Origin: Algoriphagus mannitolivorans DSM 15301
GTDB lineage: Bacteria > Bacteroidota > Bacteroidia > Cytophagales > Cyclobacteriaceae
Assembly: GCF_000429425.1 (NCBI RefSeq)
Contig: NZ_KE386902.1
Location: 113,481-177,480 of the forward strand
Direction: 5' to 3'
Length of the DNA stretch: 64,000 nucleotides
Each line of letters opens with the position of its first letter. Positions within the stretch are counted from its first letter, which is position 1. A model generated the notes under the pieces. It searched no databases and was not told where the DNA came from. It was given only the letters and a program-made list of their open reading frames with translations. The translations under genes and the position numbers were made by a program. Below, one piece after another: positions 45,036 to 53,612 of the stretch.

Positions 45036-46130
45036 ATGTATAAAAAAATGAATCTTCGCTTATTGCCTCTAACTTTTGGTTTGGCGATAGTGACACTTTT
45101 ACCGGGCTGCGGTCTTTTTAACAAGAAAGGTTCGGCAAGTGAAAAAGCTAACAGAAGAGGTGAAGTGACGGGGGTGCCTAAGCGTGCGGGATGGTCCCAA
45201 AACCTTCCGATCGACATGGTTCCCGTTAAGGCCGGTACTTTTTGGATGGGGCAGTCAGATGAAGACATTGCTTACACCCAATCTTCCATGAACAAGCAGA
45301 TAACCATTTCTGAGTTTTTCATGGATAAATATGAAGTATCCAACAACAAGTACCGTCAATTTCTAGAAGCCGTTAAGAACGGCGAGTTAGCGACAGGTAC
45401 ACCTACTACCTTAAAAGATCCTCCCACTTTCAATTACGATGAGCTAAGACCAGACACTACTGTATGGAGCACCAGCTTTTCATATCATTATGGAGATCCT
45501 TTGATGGAGTTTTATTTTGATCACCCTGCTTTCGATAATTACCCTGTAGTTGGTGTTACTTGGGATCAGGCAAAACAGTACTGCGAATGGAGAACCTATC
45601 ACTTGAGAGCAAACGATGACGTTGAGTTTGATATGCCAGGTTTTAGACTTCCTTCCGAAGCAGAATGGGAATATGCAGCCAAAGGAGGTAAAGACGTAGC
45701 CAAATATCCATGGGGTGGTCCTTATCTTAAAAATAAGAGAGGATGCTTGATGGCAAACTTTAAGCCGGGCAGAGGTAACTACATTGATGATGGATTTGCT
45801 TATACTGCTCCGGTGGATGTCTTTGCTCCAAACGGATTTGGCCTATATAATATGTCCGGAAACGTAGCTGAATGGGTAATGGATGCCTATAAAGCTACTT
45901 CAAGAGTGGATACTTGGGATCTTGACCCTGTGTATCATGATCCAAACGAGCCTAGAAAAATTGTGAGAGGCGGAAGCTGGAAAGATATTGCTCACTATTT
46001 GGAAACTTCCACGCGGACCTATGAATATCAAGACGTAGCTCAAGCTCACATTGGATTCAGAACTGCAATGACCTTCATGGGAAGATCAGGATCTATGGAC
46101 GTGAAGTCTACCAAAAGAACAAGAAGATAA
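45036..46130 (+). CDS. gldK: Type IX secretion/gliding lipoprotein GldK
   Basis: Outer-membrane lipoprotein forming with GldN the ring of the type IX secretion machine. Start taken at ATG 45036 (MYKKMNLRLLPLTFGLAIVT), giving a lipobox LPGC with C25; the frame opens upstream at ATG 45015. The mature protein is an FGE-sulfatase-fold domain (GEVTGVP ... FMDKYEVSNNKYRQFLEAV ... SGNVAEWVMDAY ... KIVRGGSWKD). The cysteines of true formylglycine-generating enzymes are absent, as in other GldK proteins, so this is a structural member. Length 364 aa. Confidence 0.93.
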   Translation: MYKKMNLRLLPLTFGLAIVTLLPGCGLFNKKGSASEKANRRGEVTGVPKRAGWSQNLPIDMVPVKAGTFWMGQSDEDIAYTQSSMNKQITISEFFMDKYEVSNNKYRQFLEAVKNGELATGTPTTLKDPPTFNYDELRPDTTVWSTSFSYHYGDPLMEFYFDHPAFDNYPVVGVTWDQAKQYCEWRTYHLRANDDVEFDMPGFRLPSEAEWEYAAKGGKDVAKYPWGGPYLKNKRGCLMANFKPGRGNYIDDGFAYTAPVDVFAPNGFGLYNMSGNVAEWVMDAYKATSRVDTWDLDPVYHDPNEPRKIVRGGSWKDIAHYLETSTRTYEYQDVAQAHIGFRTAMTFMGRSGSMDVKSTKRTRR

Positions 46131-46175
46131 ACCACAATATTAAAAAAAACCTAAACCTTAATTTCTGAATTAAAA

Positions 46176-46943
46176 ATGGCTAGTAAAGGCAATTTCTTTT
46201 ATTCCAGTGTGATGCCAAAAATCTATGGTATCGGTGCTGCAGTTGTAATCCTTGGTGCGATGTTCAAAATCCTTGATTGGCAAGGTGCAAATATTATGAT
46301 CGGAGTCGGTCTGACGACAGAAGCGATTATCTTTTTCTTATCTGCATTTGAACCAAGACAAGAGGATGTGGATTGGAGCAAGCTTTATCCTGAATTAGGA
46401 GAAGGCGGGAAAAAGTCTAAAGGAGATGACGTTTCCGCTAAACTTGACGATATGCTTTCTAAAGCCAAAGTAGGTCCTGAATTGATCGAAAGCTTGGGTA
46501 AAGGAATGCAAAACTTGGCCACATCTGCTCAAAAAATGGGTAATCTGGCTGACGCGGCAGTAGCAACCAACGAATACGCAACCAATGTAAAGACAGCTGC
46601 CAAAACTTTGGCAGATATGAATACCTCATACAGCAAAACAGCCGCTGCCTTGACAGAAATGTCTTCCGCTTCTGCTGATGCCAAAGCATACCATGCACAA
46701 ATTCAAACAGTGACTAAAAATCTTACTGCATTGAACTCTGTTTACGAGATGGAACTTCAGGATGCAAACAGCCACGTGAAGACCTTGAATAAATTCTACA
46801 GTAATATGACTGCCGCTATGCAAGGTCTAACTGAAGCAGGCAAGGAAACTGAAGCCTTCAAAAATGAATTGGCTAAGTTGAATCAAAATGTAAGTTCACT
46901 CAACAAAATCTATGGTGGAATGCTTTCTGCCATGAAAGGTTAA
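46176..46943 (+). CDS. gldL: Type IX secretion motor protein GldL
   Basis: Inner-membrane part of the GldLM proton-driven motor that powers type IX secretion and gliding, 255 aa. Two membrane helices (about 14-34 and 39-56) enclose the conserved glutamate E49 (MIGVGLTTEAIIFF), a proposed proton-path residue. A long cytoplasmic helical part follows, with repeated Ala/Lys/Asn-rich segments likely to be coiled coils. It is followed by gldM, 37 bases later. Confidence 0.95.
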   Translation: MASKGNFFYSSVMPKIYGIGAAVVILGAMFKILDWQGANIMIGVGLTTEAIIFFLSAFEPRQEDVDWSKLYPELGEGGKKSKGDDVSAKLDDMLSKAKVGPELIESLGKGMQNLATSAQKMGNLADAAVATNEYATNVKTAAKTLADMNTSYSKTAAALTEMSSASADAKAYHAQIQTVTKNLTALNSVYEMELQDANSHVKTLNKFYSNMTAAMQGLTEAGKETEAFKNELAKLNQNVSSLNKIYGGMLSAMKG

Positions 46944-46980
46944 TCTGATCCAAACATCTAAAGATTAGAAAAACAAAAAG

Positions 46981-48579
46981 ATGGCAGGAGCTAAAGAGAC
47001 ACCTAGACAACGGATGATCGGGATGATGTACTTGGTTTTGACGGCCCTTTTGGCCCTCCAAGTAAGTAATCAGATCCTCCAGAAGTTTGTCCTTATCAAT
47101 GATGGTATGGAGCGAACTTCAAGAAATTATATTTCGAAGAATGAATTCACTGTAACTTCCATTAAGGGTACAGTAGAAGAGCAGGGCAACAATCCCAAGG
47201 ATTTGCCAAAGGTAGCTGCAGCGCAGCAGGTAAGAGAGGCGACTAAAGAAGTCTATGCTTATTTGGAGGATTTGAAACAGCAGCTTATCACCCAAGCCAA
47301 TGCTAAAAATGATGAAGGTAACTTTGTCAATTCAGCATTGAAAAACACAGAAGTTCCTGGAAATATGTTTGCCAACAACGGCAAAGGAGATGAATTGAAA
47401 GAAAGGCTTAATGCTTTCCCTGCTCAAATTTCAGGAATCCTTAACGGAATCGGAATTACTGGGGTGACTTTCAAGCCAATTGCATTGGACGCTTCAGAAA
47501 TTGAAATTTTCGCTAACGACCGTGAGGTAAGAGGTAAAAGCTTTACCAACTTGAACTTCGTCAAGTCGCCTGTTGGTGCGGTGATGGCGCTTCTTTCCCA
47601 GTTCCAAAACGAAGTTTTGAACATCGAAGGCGAGGCATTGGCACAAATCACCCAATCTATCGGATCATTCTATTTCAAAGCCGATATTTTGGAAGGTAAA
47701 ATTGCAGCAGTGTCTAACGTTGTTGCAGCTGGTACCAAGTTTCAGGGAGATATGTTTATCGCTTCTGCATCTTCCTCTGCAGCTCCGACCATGACCTTGA
47801 ATGGAAGAGCTGTTCCTGTGGAAAACGGATTCGGTAAAGTTGAGTTTACAGTAGCTCCAGCTTCCAACTACGATGATAAAGGTCTCGCTAGACAAGTATT
47901 GAAAGGTGAGATCGTAACCAATGTAGGTGGAGAGGATCAAGTGATCCCTGTTGAATACGAATACTTCGTGGCTCAGCCTGTGATCAAGGTTTCTTCTGAA
48001 GTAGTACAACAGTTGTATGCGGATTGCGCAAACGAATTGTTGATTGAAGTACCTGCTTTGGGAAATACATATTCTCCGGAGTTTGCGATCTCTAATGGTC
48101 AATCCATCAAAGGAAGTAAGCCAGGTCAAGTAACAGTTGTTCCAGGTGCTTCAGGAAGGGTTACCATCGGAGTTAGCTCGGGAGGAAATAAAATTGGAGA
48201 TGTGTCGTTTGATATCAAACCAGTTCCAGCTCCTACAATCAAGGTCGTGGGTTCTAACGGAAGTGAGCTTGACATCAGCCAGGCTCAGGCTATCAATGTT
48301 CTTTCCGGAATTAAAATTGTAGCTGCACCAGAACCTACTTTTGCCAGAACTATGGCGAAAGACTCCAACTTTGAAGTGACCGGTGGAGAATTAATTCTCT
48401 TGAGAAGTGAAGTGCCTAGACAAACGGTGCCTATCGGTGGTAGCATGAGATCCCTTTTGGAAAGTGCTAGACCTGGTGATGACATTGTCGTTAGGGTGAC
48501 TCAAGTGACAAGAACCAACTTCAGAGGGAATAAAATCAACTCTGAATTAAGAGAAATCAAGAGGATTGCTGTGAAATAA
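46981..48579 (+). CDS. gldM: Type IX secretion motor protein GldM
   Basis: Inner-membrane motor partner of GldL, 532 aa, with one N-terminal helix (about 11-31, MIGMMYLVLTALLALQVSNQ) preceded by R9, the position of the conserved arginine proposed to pair with GldL E49. The large periplasmic part consists of four domains that reach the GldKN ring; it ends in NSELREIKRIAVK. It transmits torque from GldL to the outer-membrane complex. Spaced 24 bases from gldN. Confidence 0.95.
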   Translation: MAGAKETPRQRMIGMMYLVLTALLALQVSNQILQKFVLINDGMERTSRNYISKNEFTVTSIKGTVEEQGNNPKDLPKVAAAQQVREATKEVYAYLEDLKQQLITQANAKNDEGNFVNSALKNTEVPGNMFANNGKGDELKERLNAFPAQISGILNGIGITGVTFKPIALDASEIEIFANDREVRGKSFTNLNFVKSPVGAVMALLSQFQNEVLNIEGEALAQITQSIGSFYFKADILEGKIAAVSNVVAAGTKFQGDMFIASASSSAAPTMTLNGRAVPVENGFGKVEFTVAPASNYDDKGLARQVLKGEIVTNVGGEDQVIPVEYEYFVAQPVIKVSSEVVQQLYADCANELLIEVPALGNTYSPEFAISNGQSIKGSKPGQVTVVPGASGRVTIGVSSGGNKIGDVSFDIKPVPAPTIKVVGSNGSELDISQAQAINVLSGIKIVAAPEPTFARTMAKDSNFEVTGGELILLRSEVPRQTVPIGGSMRSLLESARPGDDIVVRVTQVTRTNFRGNKINSELREIKRIAVK

Positions 48580-48603
48580 GCAATCCTCCCAAATACAAAA
48601 GTT

Positions 48604-49419
48604 ATGAAACGATTTGTGCAAAAAATTTTCCTTGCTGCCTTAGCCCTAGCCTCCTTGGCTCCTTTGGCATCAAATGCTCAAGTGGCTACTAGTGTCAATC
48701 CATCTGGCTTTGGTGATCGGCAATTTGACATGGATACTGTGTATTCCGTCAAGAAGATCAGGGAAGATGACAAAATGTATCAAATCTCTGTATGGAGGAG
48801 AATCGATCTGCGGGAAAAATACAACTTGAGTCTTTACGGTTCCGGAGATAATAAAGCCAATGGAATCGTAAGCCAAATCTACAAAGCAGTGGTAGATGAA
48901 AATGCCTTAGAAGTATTTGCTGATGATAATTTCACTCGCCCTCTTTCTATTGCAGAATTCCAGGAAAACTTCTGGCTGTCTGCAAATGGAGACTCCATCT
49001 TCGTAAAACAATTGTATTACCTTGATTTCAAGGAAGATTTTGTATTTGAAAAGCATCACTCAAAAACCATTTTCGATATCAAATATCTTGAATTGGTGAT
49101 GCCTTCCATTACAAATGCCAATGCAGGTCAAAAAACAATCGCCTATATCCGATACAAGGATTTCGTTGATTATTTTAAAAATCATCCTGAGGCAAGATGG
49201 ATCAACTTTCAAAACATTTCTAAAAGCTTGACCTATGATGAAGCTTTTGAATCTAGATTGTTTAGGTCTGTGGTGAGAAGGTTTACCAACCCGGATGAAG
49301 CTCTTATCGCTGACTTGGTGAAAGGAGATCACCCCAACCCGGAAATGCAGGCATATTTAAATGCGCTGGCATTCGAATACAAACTACTAGAATTTGAAAA
49401 CTCTCTTTGGGAGTGGTAA
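48604..49419 (+). CDS. gldN: Type IX secretion ring protein GldN
   Basis: Periplasmic ring partner of GldK, 271 aa, with a signal peptide (MKRFVQKIFLAALALASLAP, cleaved near SNAQ). The GldN/PorN domain is recognisable by VYSVKKIREDDKMYQISVWRRIDLREKYN and by the C-terminal YLNALAFEYKLLEFENSLWEW. It is the last gene of gldKLMN; a bidirectional terminator follows, separating it from uvrC on the other strand. Confidence 0.95.
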   Translation: MKRFVQKIFLAALALASLAPLASNAQVATSVNPSGFGDRQFDMDTVYSVKKIREDDKMYQISVWRRIDLREKYNLSLYGSGDNKANGIVSQIYKAVVDENALEVFADDNFTRPLSIAEFQENFWLSANGDSIFVKQLYYLDFKEDFVFEKHHSKTIFDIKYLELVMPSITNANAGQKTIAYIRYKDFVDYFKNHPEARWINFQNISKSLTYDEAFESRLFRSVVRRFTNPDEALIADLVKGDHPNPEMQAYLNALAFEYKLLEFENSLWEW

Positions 49420-49424
49420 AATAA

Positions 49425-49452
49425 AAAGGGGCTTAGGCCCCTTTATTTTTTT
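49425..49452. terminator. Bidirectional terminator between gldN and uvrC
   Basis: Stem AAAGGGGC/GCCCCTTT with a TTAG loop and T-rich flanks on both strands. The uvrC stop codon falls inside the hairpin loop. Confidence 0.9.
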
Positions 49453-51238
49453 CTTTCCATTCTAATAAAATTTTTGCCCGGCTGGAACCTATGACTTCTG
49501 TCAATTCTTGCTCAGTAGCCTCTTTTATTTTTTTTACAGATTTAAAGTGCTTTAAAAGCCTATCTGCTGTGTTTTCCCCAATTCCAGGAATAGCGGTCAA
49601 CTGCGTTCCAAAAGCGTTTCTGCTTCGGACTTTTCGATGAAATGTAATAGCAAACCGGTGGGCTTCATCTCGTATCCGCTGCAATAATTTCAAACTTTCA
49701 GACTTTTTATCTATGTGAATTGGATAAGAGTCTTCGGGAAAATAAATTTCCTCCAATCGTTTGGCGATTCCTATCACGGGCATTTTCCCGTACAATCCTA
49801 TTTCCTTCAAGGCTTCCACAGCTGAAGAAAGTTGCCCTTTCCCTCCATCAATTACCACTAGTTTAGGGAATGGTTTTCCTTCTTCCTGAAGTCGCTTGTA
49901 CCTCCTGGATACGATTTCTTTCATACTGGCAAAGTCATTGGGACCTTGAACTGTTTTGATATGAAAGTGTCGATATTCCTTGACAGCAGGTTTTCCGTTT
50001 AGGAAACAAACCATACTGGCAACAGGGCTTGTTCCTTGGATATTGGAGTTATCGAAGCATTCGATATGATCGGGAACTTCAGGCAGGCTAAGATCCTGTT
50101 GAAGCTGTTTGATGACTCTGTCCTTTTTGTCCTGATTGAGTCCTTGGAGTAATGCTTTCTCTTTTTTATAGTAGAGGGCATTTTTTAAGGAAAGCTCTAT
50201 GAGTTTTTTCTTGTCCCCAATTTTCGGGACACTGATATTAAGTCCTTCGATCGGGTTTTCAAATGGAATATTGACCAAGGTTTCCTCGGCATCACTTTGG
50301 AATTGATCTTGAAGCCGGATAAGAGCAGTCAACAAAAGTTCTTCTTCAGATTCTTCTAGGCGCTTTTTCAACTCTACATTTTTGGAGGTGATCATGGCGC
50401 CATTTTTCACACGCATGTAATTGACATAGGCGGTTTTTTCATCTGCCACTAAAGTACAAACATCCAAATTTGAAATGCTTGGGTTGGTGATAAGAGATTT
50501 GGCTTGGTATTTTTCCAGTAGATCAAGCTTCTCTTTCATACGATGGGCCTTCTCAAATTCAAGGCTTTCCGCATGAGCCTGCATTTCTTGTTTGAAATAG
50601 GATTTTGCCATCCCCAAATTTCCTTTAAGAATGTGCTTGGCATGATCTAAATCCTTGAGGTAATCTGCTTCTCTTTGGAATCCTACACATGGGCCTTGAC
50701 AATTGCCAATATGATATTCCAAGCATACTTTATATTTTCCTTCGGCGATTTTATAAGGGGAAAGATCAAGCTTACAGGTTCGGATGGTGAATAATTCACG
50801 GATAAGATCCAATACATTATTCATCGCTTTGACACTTGCAAAAGGACCGAAATATGTTCCTCGTTTTGGAATCAGTTTTCGGGTTTGAAAGATTCTAGGA
50901 TAATTTTCCTTGGTCACCAACAGGTAAGGATAGGTTTTGTCATCCCTCAACAAAATATTGTATTTGGGCTGGATCTTTTTGATCAGATTGTTCTCCAAAA
51001 GCAAAGCGTCAAGTTCGGAATCCACCAGAGTGATTTCAATCCGGGCGATTTCCTTGACCATTCTTCTAGTCTTGAGATTGCTTCCTGAGAGTTTGTTGAA
51101 ATAGCTGCTCACCCTTTTTTTAAGGCTCTTTGCTTTTCCGACATAGATCAGCTCATTCTCAGAATTGAAGTATTTGTAGACTCCTGGATGATCCGGGAGT
51201 TGCAAGTGATCTGTGGGTGAGAAGGAGGAAGACTGCAT
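49433..51238 (-). CDS. uvrC: Excinuclease ABC subunit C
   Basis: Dual-incision nuclease of nucleotide excision repair, acting with UvrA and UvrB. The 601-aa protein contains the GIY-YIG nuclease domain (about 14-95: HPGVYKYFNSENELIYVGKAKSLKKR), a UVR motif region (about 205-240), the RNase H-like endonuclease domain (about 375-535, including IECFDNSNIQGTSPVASMVCF and VIDGGKGQLSSA) and C-terminal helix-hairpin-helix repeats (TAIPGIGENTADRLLKHF). All are in the normal order. It is the downstream gene of the minus-strand block with PBP1A and sprE. Confidence 0.97.
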   Translation of the reverse strand: MQSSSFSPTDHLQLPDHPGVYKYFNSENELIYVGKAKSLKKRVSSYFNKLSGSNLKTRRMVKEIARIEITLVDSELDALLLENNLIKKIQPKYNILLRDDKTYPYLLVTKENYPRIFQTRKLIPKRGTYFGPFASVKAMNNVLDLIRELFTIRTCKLDLSPYKIAEGKYKVCLEYHIGNCQGPCVGFQREADYLKDLDHAKHILKGNLGMAKSYFKQEMQAHAESLEFEKAHRMKEKLDLLEKYQAKSLITNPSISNLDVCTLVADEKTAYVNYMRVKNGAMITSKNVELKKRLEESEEELLLTALIRLQDQFQSDAEETLVNIPFENPIEGLNISVPKIGDKKKLIELSLKNALYYKKEKALLQGLNQDKKDRVIKQLQQDLSLPEVPDHIECFDNSNIQGTSPVASMVCFLNGKPAVKEYRHFHIKTVQGPNDFASMKEIVSRRYKRLQEEGKPFPKLVVIDGGKGQLSSAVEALKEIGLYGKMPVIGIAKRLEEIYFPEDSYPIHIDKKSESLKLLQRIRDEAHRFAITFHRKVRSRNAFGTQLTAIPGIGENTADRLLKHFKSVKKIKEATEQELTEVIGSSRAKILLEWKEKNKGA

Positions 51239-51250
51239 GGTTTAAAATTA

Positions 51251-51279
51251 AAAAAACAGACCGGGAATCGATCTGTTTT
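51251..51279 (-). terminator. Candidate terminator after PBP1A
   Basis: Stem AAAACAGA/TCTGTTTT with an 11-base loop, on the minus strand followed by TTTAATTTT. It sits 24 bases past the PBP1A stop and 13 bases before the uvrC start, so uvrC may be expressed separately. Confidence 0.7.
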
Positions 51280-51302
51280 AAAATTTTCAAATAAACTTGA
51301 TT

Positions 51303-53609
51303 TTAGAAATCGTTCTTTTTGGCATCGTAATCAAAGTCGGCGAAGCGTTGGCTTTCCTGCTCATATTTGTCACAGTTGATCTCGATGCTTAGTGGCCTTT
51401 CAGGTCTCGGGAATGGACCTTTTTTATATCCGAGAGATGGGTCTGAATAGACTTTGGTCATATATTTCACCCAAATTGGGCGTGCAGTTCTACCCCCTTG
51501 GCCAGCTATCCAACTTCTGAAGTGAATGGCTCTGTCATCTCCACCTACCCAAGCTCCAGAGACCAGATCTTTGCTGACTCCCATATACCATCCATCAGAT
51601 GCATTTTGTGTAGTTCCGGTTTTACCGCCAAGTTCATTTCCTTCTCGTAAAGTCCATGGAACTCCCTGTGAGGTCCCTTCATCTTCTTCAAAACCACCTC
51701 TCAGCATATAGAGCATCATGTAGGCATGCTCTTCGGTCATGGCAGGGCGTTTCTTTGGAGTGAATTGTTGGATGACATTTCCATTCTTGTCCTCGATCCG
51801 ATCGATATAGAACGGTGTGGTATGTTCTCCTTTATTGACAAAAGTGCTAAAGGCTCCAACCATTTCGAAAACAGAGACATCATTCACCCCGAGAGCCAAA
51901 GAAGGCACCTCTTCCAAGTCACTGGTAACTCCGATTCTCTTGGCGGTCTCCATCACAATCCTTGGACTCAGTTTTTTCATCATGTAGGCTGTGACCGAGT
52001 TGACGGATTTTGCCATTGCCTTACGGATGGTCATTTTTTCATAGCTGAATTTTCCATCTGCGTTGGAAGGACTCCAGGCAGGTTGACCTGGTATGTAAAC
52101 TTCCACTGGTTGATCCACTACAGAATAGCAAGGGCTATATCCATTTTCTATAGCGGCGGCATATACGAATGGTTTGAACGTAGATCCAGGCTGTCTCTTA
52201 CCCTGCCTTACGTGATCAAACTTGAAGTACTTGTGGTCAATTCCTCCCACCCAGGCTTTGATATGGCCGGTATGCGGATCCATGGACATAAAGCCTGTTT
52301 GAAGGAATTTCTTATAATATCTCAAAGAATCCATGGTACTCATCAGGGTGTCGATTTCCCCACTTTCCCAAGAAAAGATTCTCATTTTCTTTTTCTCATT
52401 GAGTTTGAGATTAATGGAGTCAGTGTCGTTACCATACCGGACTTTTAGAAGTCTGTAGGCTTCCGTTCGCTTCACGGCATCTTCGATGAAATTCGGGATT
52501 ACCCTCCAGCTTTCATCAATCCATGGCTCACGATTGCCCATTTCTTTAAAGAAAGCTTTTTGTAACTCGGACATGTGCTCACTGACAGCCTCTTCAGCAT
52601 AGCGCTGCATGCGGCTATCAATCGTCACGTAGATCCTTAATCCATCCCCAAATAAATCATAGGAAGAACCATCTGATTTGATGTTTTCCTTAGACCACTT
52701 CAACAAATCAGCCTTTACTACCTCTCGGAAATAAGTCGCCAAACCTTGGTTATGGTTTTGGACTTTGTAATCCAATTCGATTGGAAGAGCAGAAATGGAG
52801 TCGTATTCAGCTTTGGTCAAGAAGTCATTTTTTACCATTTGGTACAAGACTGTATTTCTTCTTCTCAAAGAATTATCCGGGTTGAAGACTGGGCTGTAAT
52901 AGGTAGGGGCCTTAAACAAACCTACCAAAACCGCAGCTTCTTGGATTTCCAATTCATGAGGATCTTTGTTGAAGAAAGTCCTGGATGCCGTTTTGATTCC
53001 GTAGGCATTGGAGCCGAATTCTGATGTATTCAGATAAAGGGTTAAAATTTCATTTTTGGTATAGGCCTTCTCGAGTTGGGTGGCAACAATCCATTCCTTG
53101 GTTTTGATGATAAGCATCCGAAGCCCCGGAATATTGCTCAAGAATCCCTGGCTGGCATCGTTTCGGGTTTTGAAAAGGTTTTTGGCAGTTTGCTGGCTAA
53201 GGGTAGATCCACCACCGGCATCCTGGCCCAAAAGGATAGATTTTACGAAAACTCGGATCATGGCCTGAAGGTCAATTCCAGAATGATCTTCAAATCTTTC
53301 GTCTTCTGTAGCGATGAGTGCTTGAACAAGTTTCGGAGAAAGCTCTTCGTACTTTACAGGACTTCGGTTTTCTCTGGCATAGGTTCCCAAAAGAATTCCA
53401 TCAGCAGAATACAATTCTGAAGCGAGTTCACTTTCAGGGTTTTCGAGAGCCTTGAAATCCGGGAGATTTCCAAAAAGCCCTAAGAAATTCACGCTGACCA
53501 TCCATACAAAAAGGATGAAAAGTACAACTCCTCCCAGGAAAGCAATCCAGAGATATTTTATGGTTTTACCGGCCCATTCGGGGAGGGTTGGTTTGACAGT
53601 TCTAGACAT
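51303..53609 (-). CDS. Class A penicillin-binding protein (PBP1A type)
   Basis: Bifunctional peptidoglycan synthase, 768 aa, with one N-terminal membrane anchor (about 18-40). The glycosyltransferase domain carries ALIATEDERFEDHSGID (catalytic E102) and GGSTLSQQTAKNLF. The transpeptidase domain has the nucleophile motif GSTFK (near residue 474), a SVNS motif and KTGTT (near 659). The C-terminal tail is acidic. It lies three bases after sprE/porW, so cell-wall synthesis and a type IX secretion component share a transcript. Confidence 0.95.
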   Translation of the reverse strand: MSRTVKPTLPEWAGKTIKYLWIAFLGGVVLFILFVWMVSVNFLGLFGNLPDFKALENPESELASELYSADGILLGTYARENRSPVKYEELSPKLVQALIATEDERFEDHSGIDLQAMIRVFVKSILLGQDAGGGSTLSQQTAKNLFKTRNDASQGFLSNIPGLRMLIIKTKEWIVATQLEKAYTKNEILTLYLNTSEFGSNAYGIKTASRTFFNKDPHELEIQEAAVLVGLFKAPTYYSPVFNPDNSLRRRNTVLYQMVKNDFLTKAEYDSISALPIELDYKVQNHNQGLATYFREVVKADLLKWSKENIKSDGSSYDLFGDGLRIYVTIDSRMQRYAEEAVSEHMSELQKAFFKEMGNREPWIDESWRVIPNFIEDAVKRTEAYRLLKVRYGNDTDSINLKLNEKKKMRIFSWESGEIDTLMSTMDSLRYYKKFLQTGFMSMDPHTGHIKAWVGGIDHKYFKFDHVRQGKRQPGSTFKPFVYAAAIENGYSPCYSVVDQPVEVYIPGQPAWSPSNADGKFSYEKMTIRKAMAKSVNSVTAYMMKKLSPRIVMETAKRIGVTSDLEEVPSLALGVNDVSVFEMVGAFSTFVNKGEHTTPFYIDRIEDKNGNVIQQFTPKKRPAMTEEHAYMMLYMLRGGFEEDEGTSQGVPWTLREGNELGGKTGTTQNASDGWYMGVSKDLVSGAWVGGDDRAIHFRSWIAGQGGRTARPIWVKYMTKVYSDPSLGYKKGPFPRPERPLSIEINCDKYEQESQRFADFDYDAKKNDF

Positions 53610-53612
53610 AGT

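Noticed and set aside
45036..46130. GldK as formylglycine-generating enzyme
   Set aside because: Catalytic cysteines are absent and the gene order gldK-gldL-gldM-gldN identifies the structural protein.
51726..52448. 240-aa plus-strand ORF
   Set aside because: Antisense to the PBP1A transpeptidase domain, where codon structure follows the minus-strand gene. A shadow frame.
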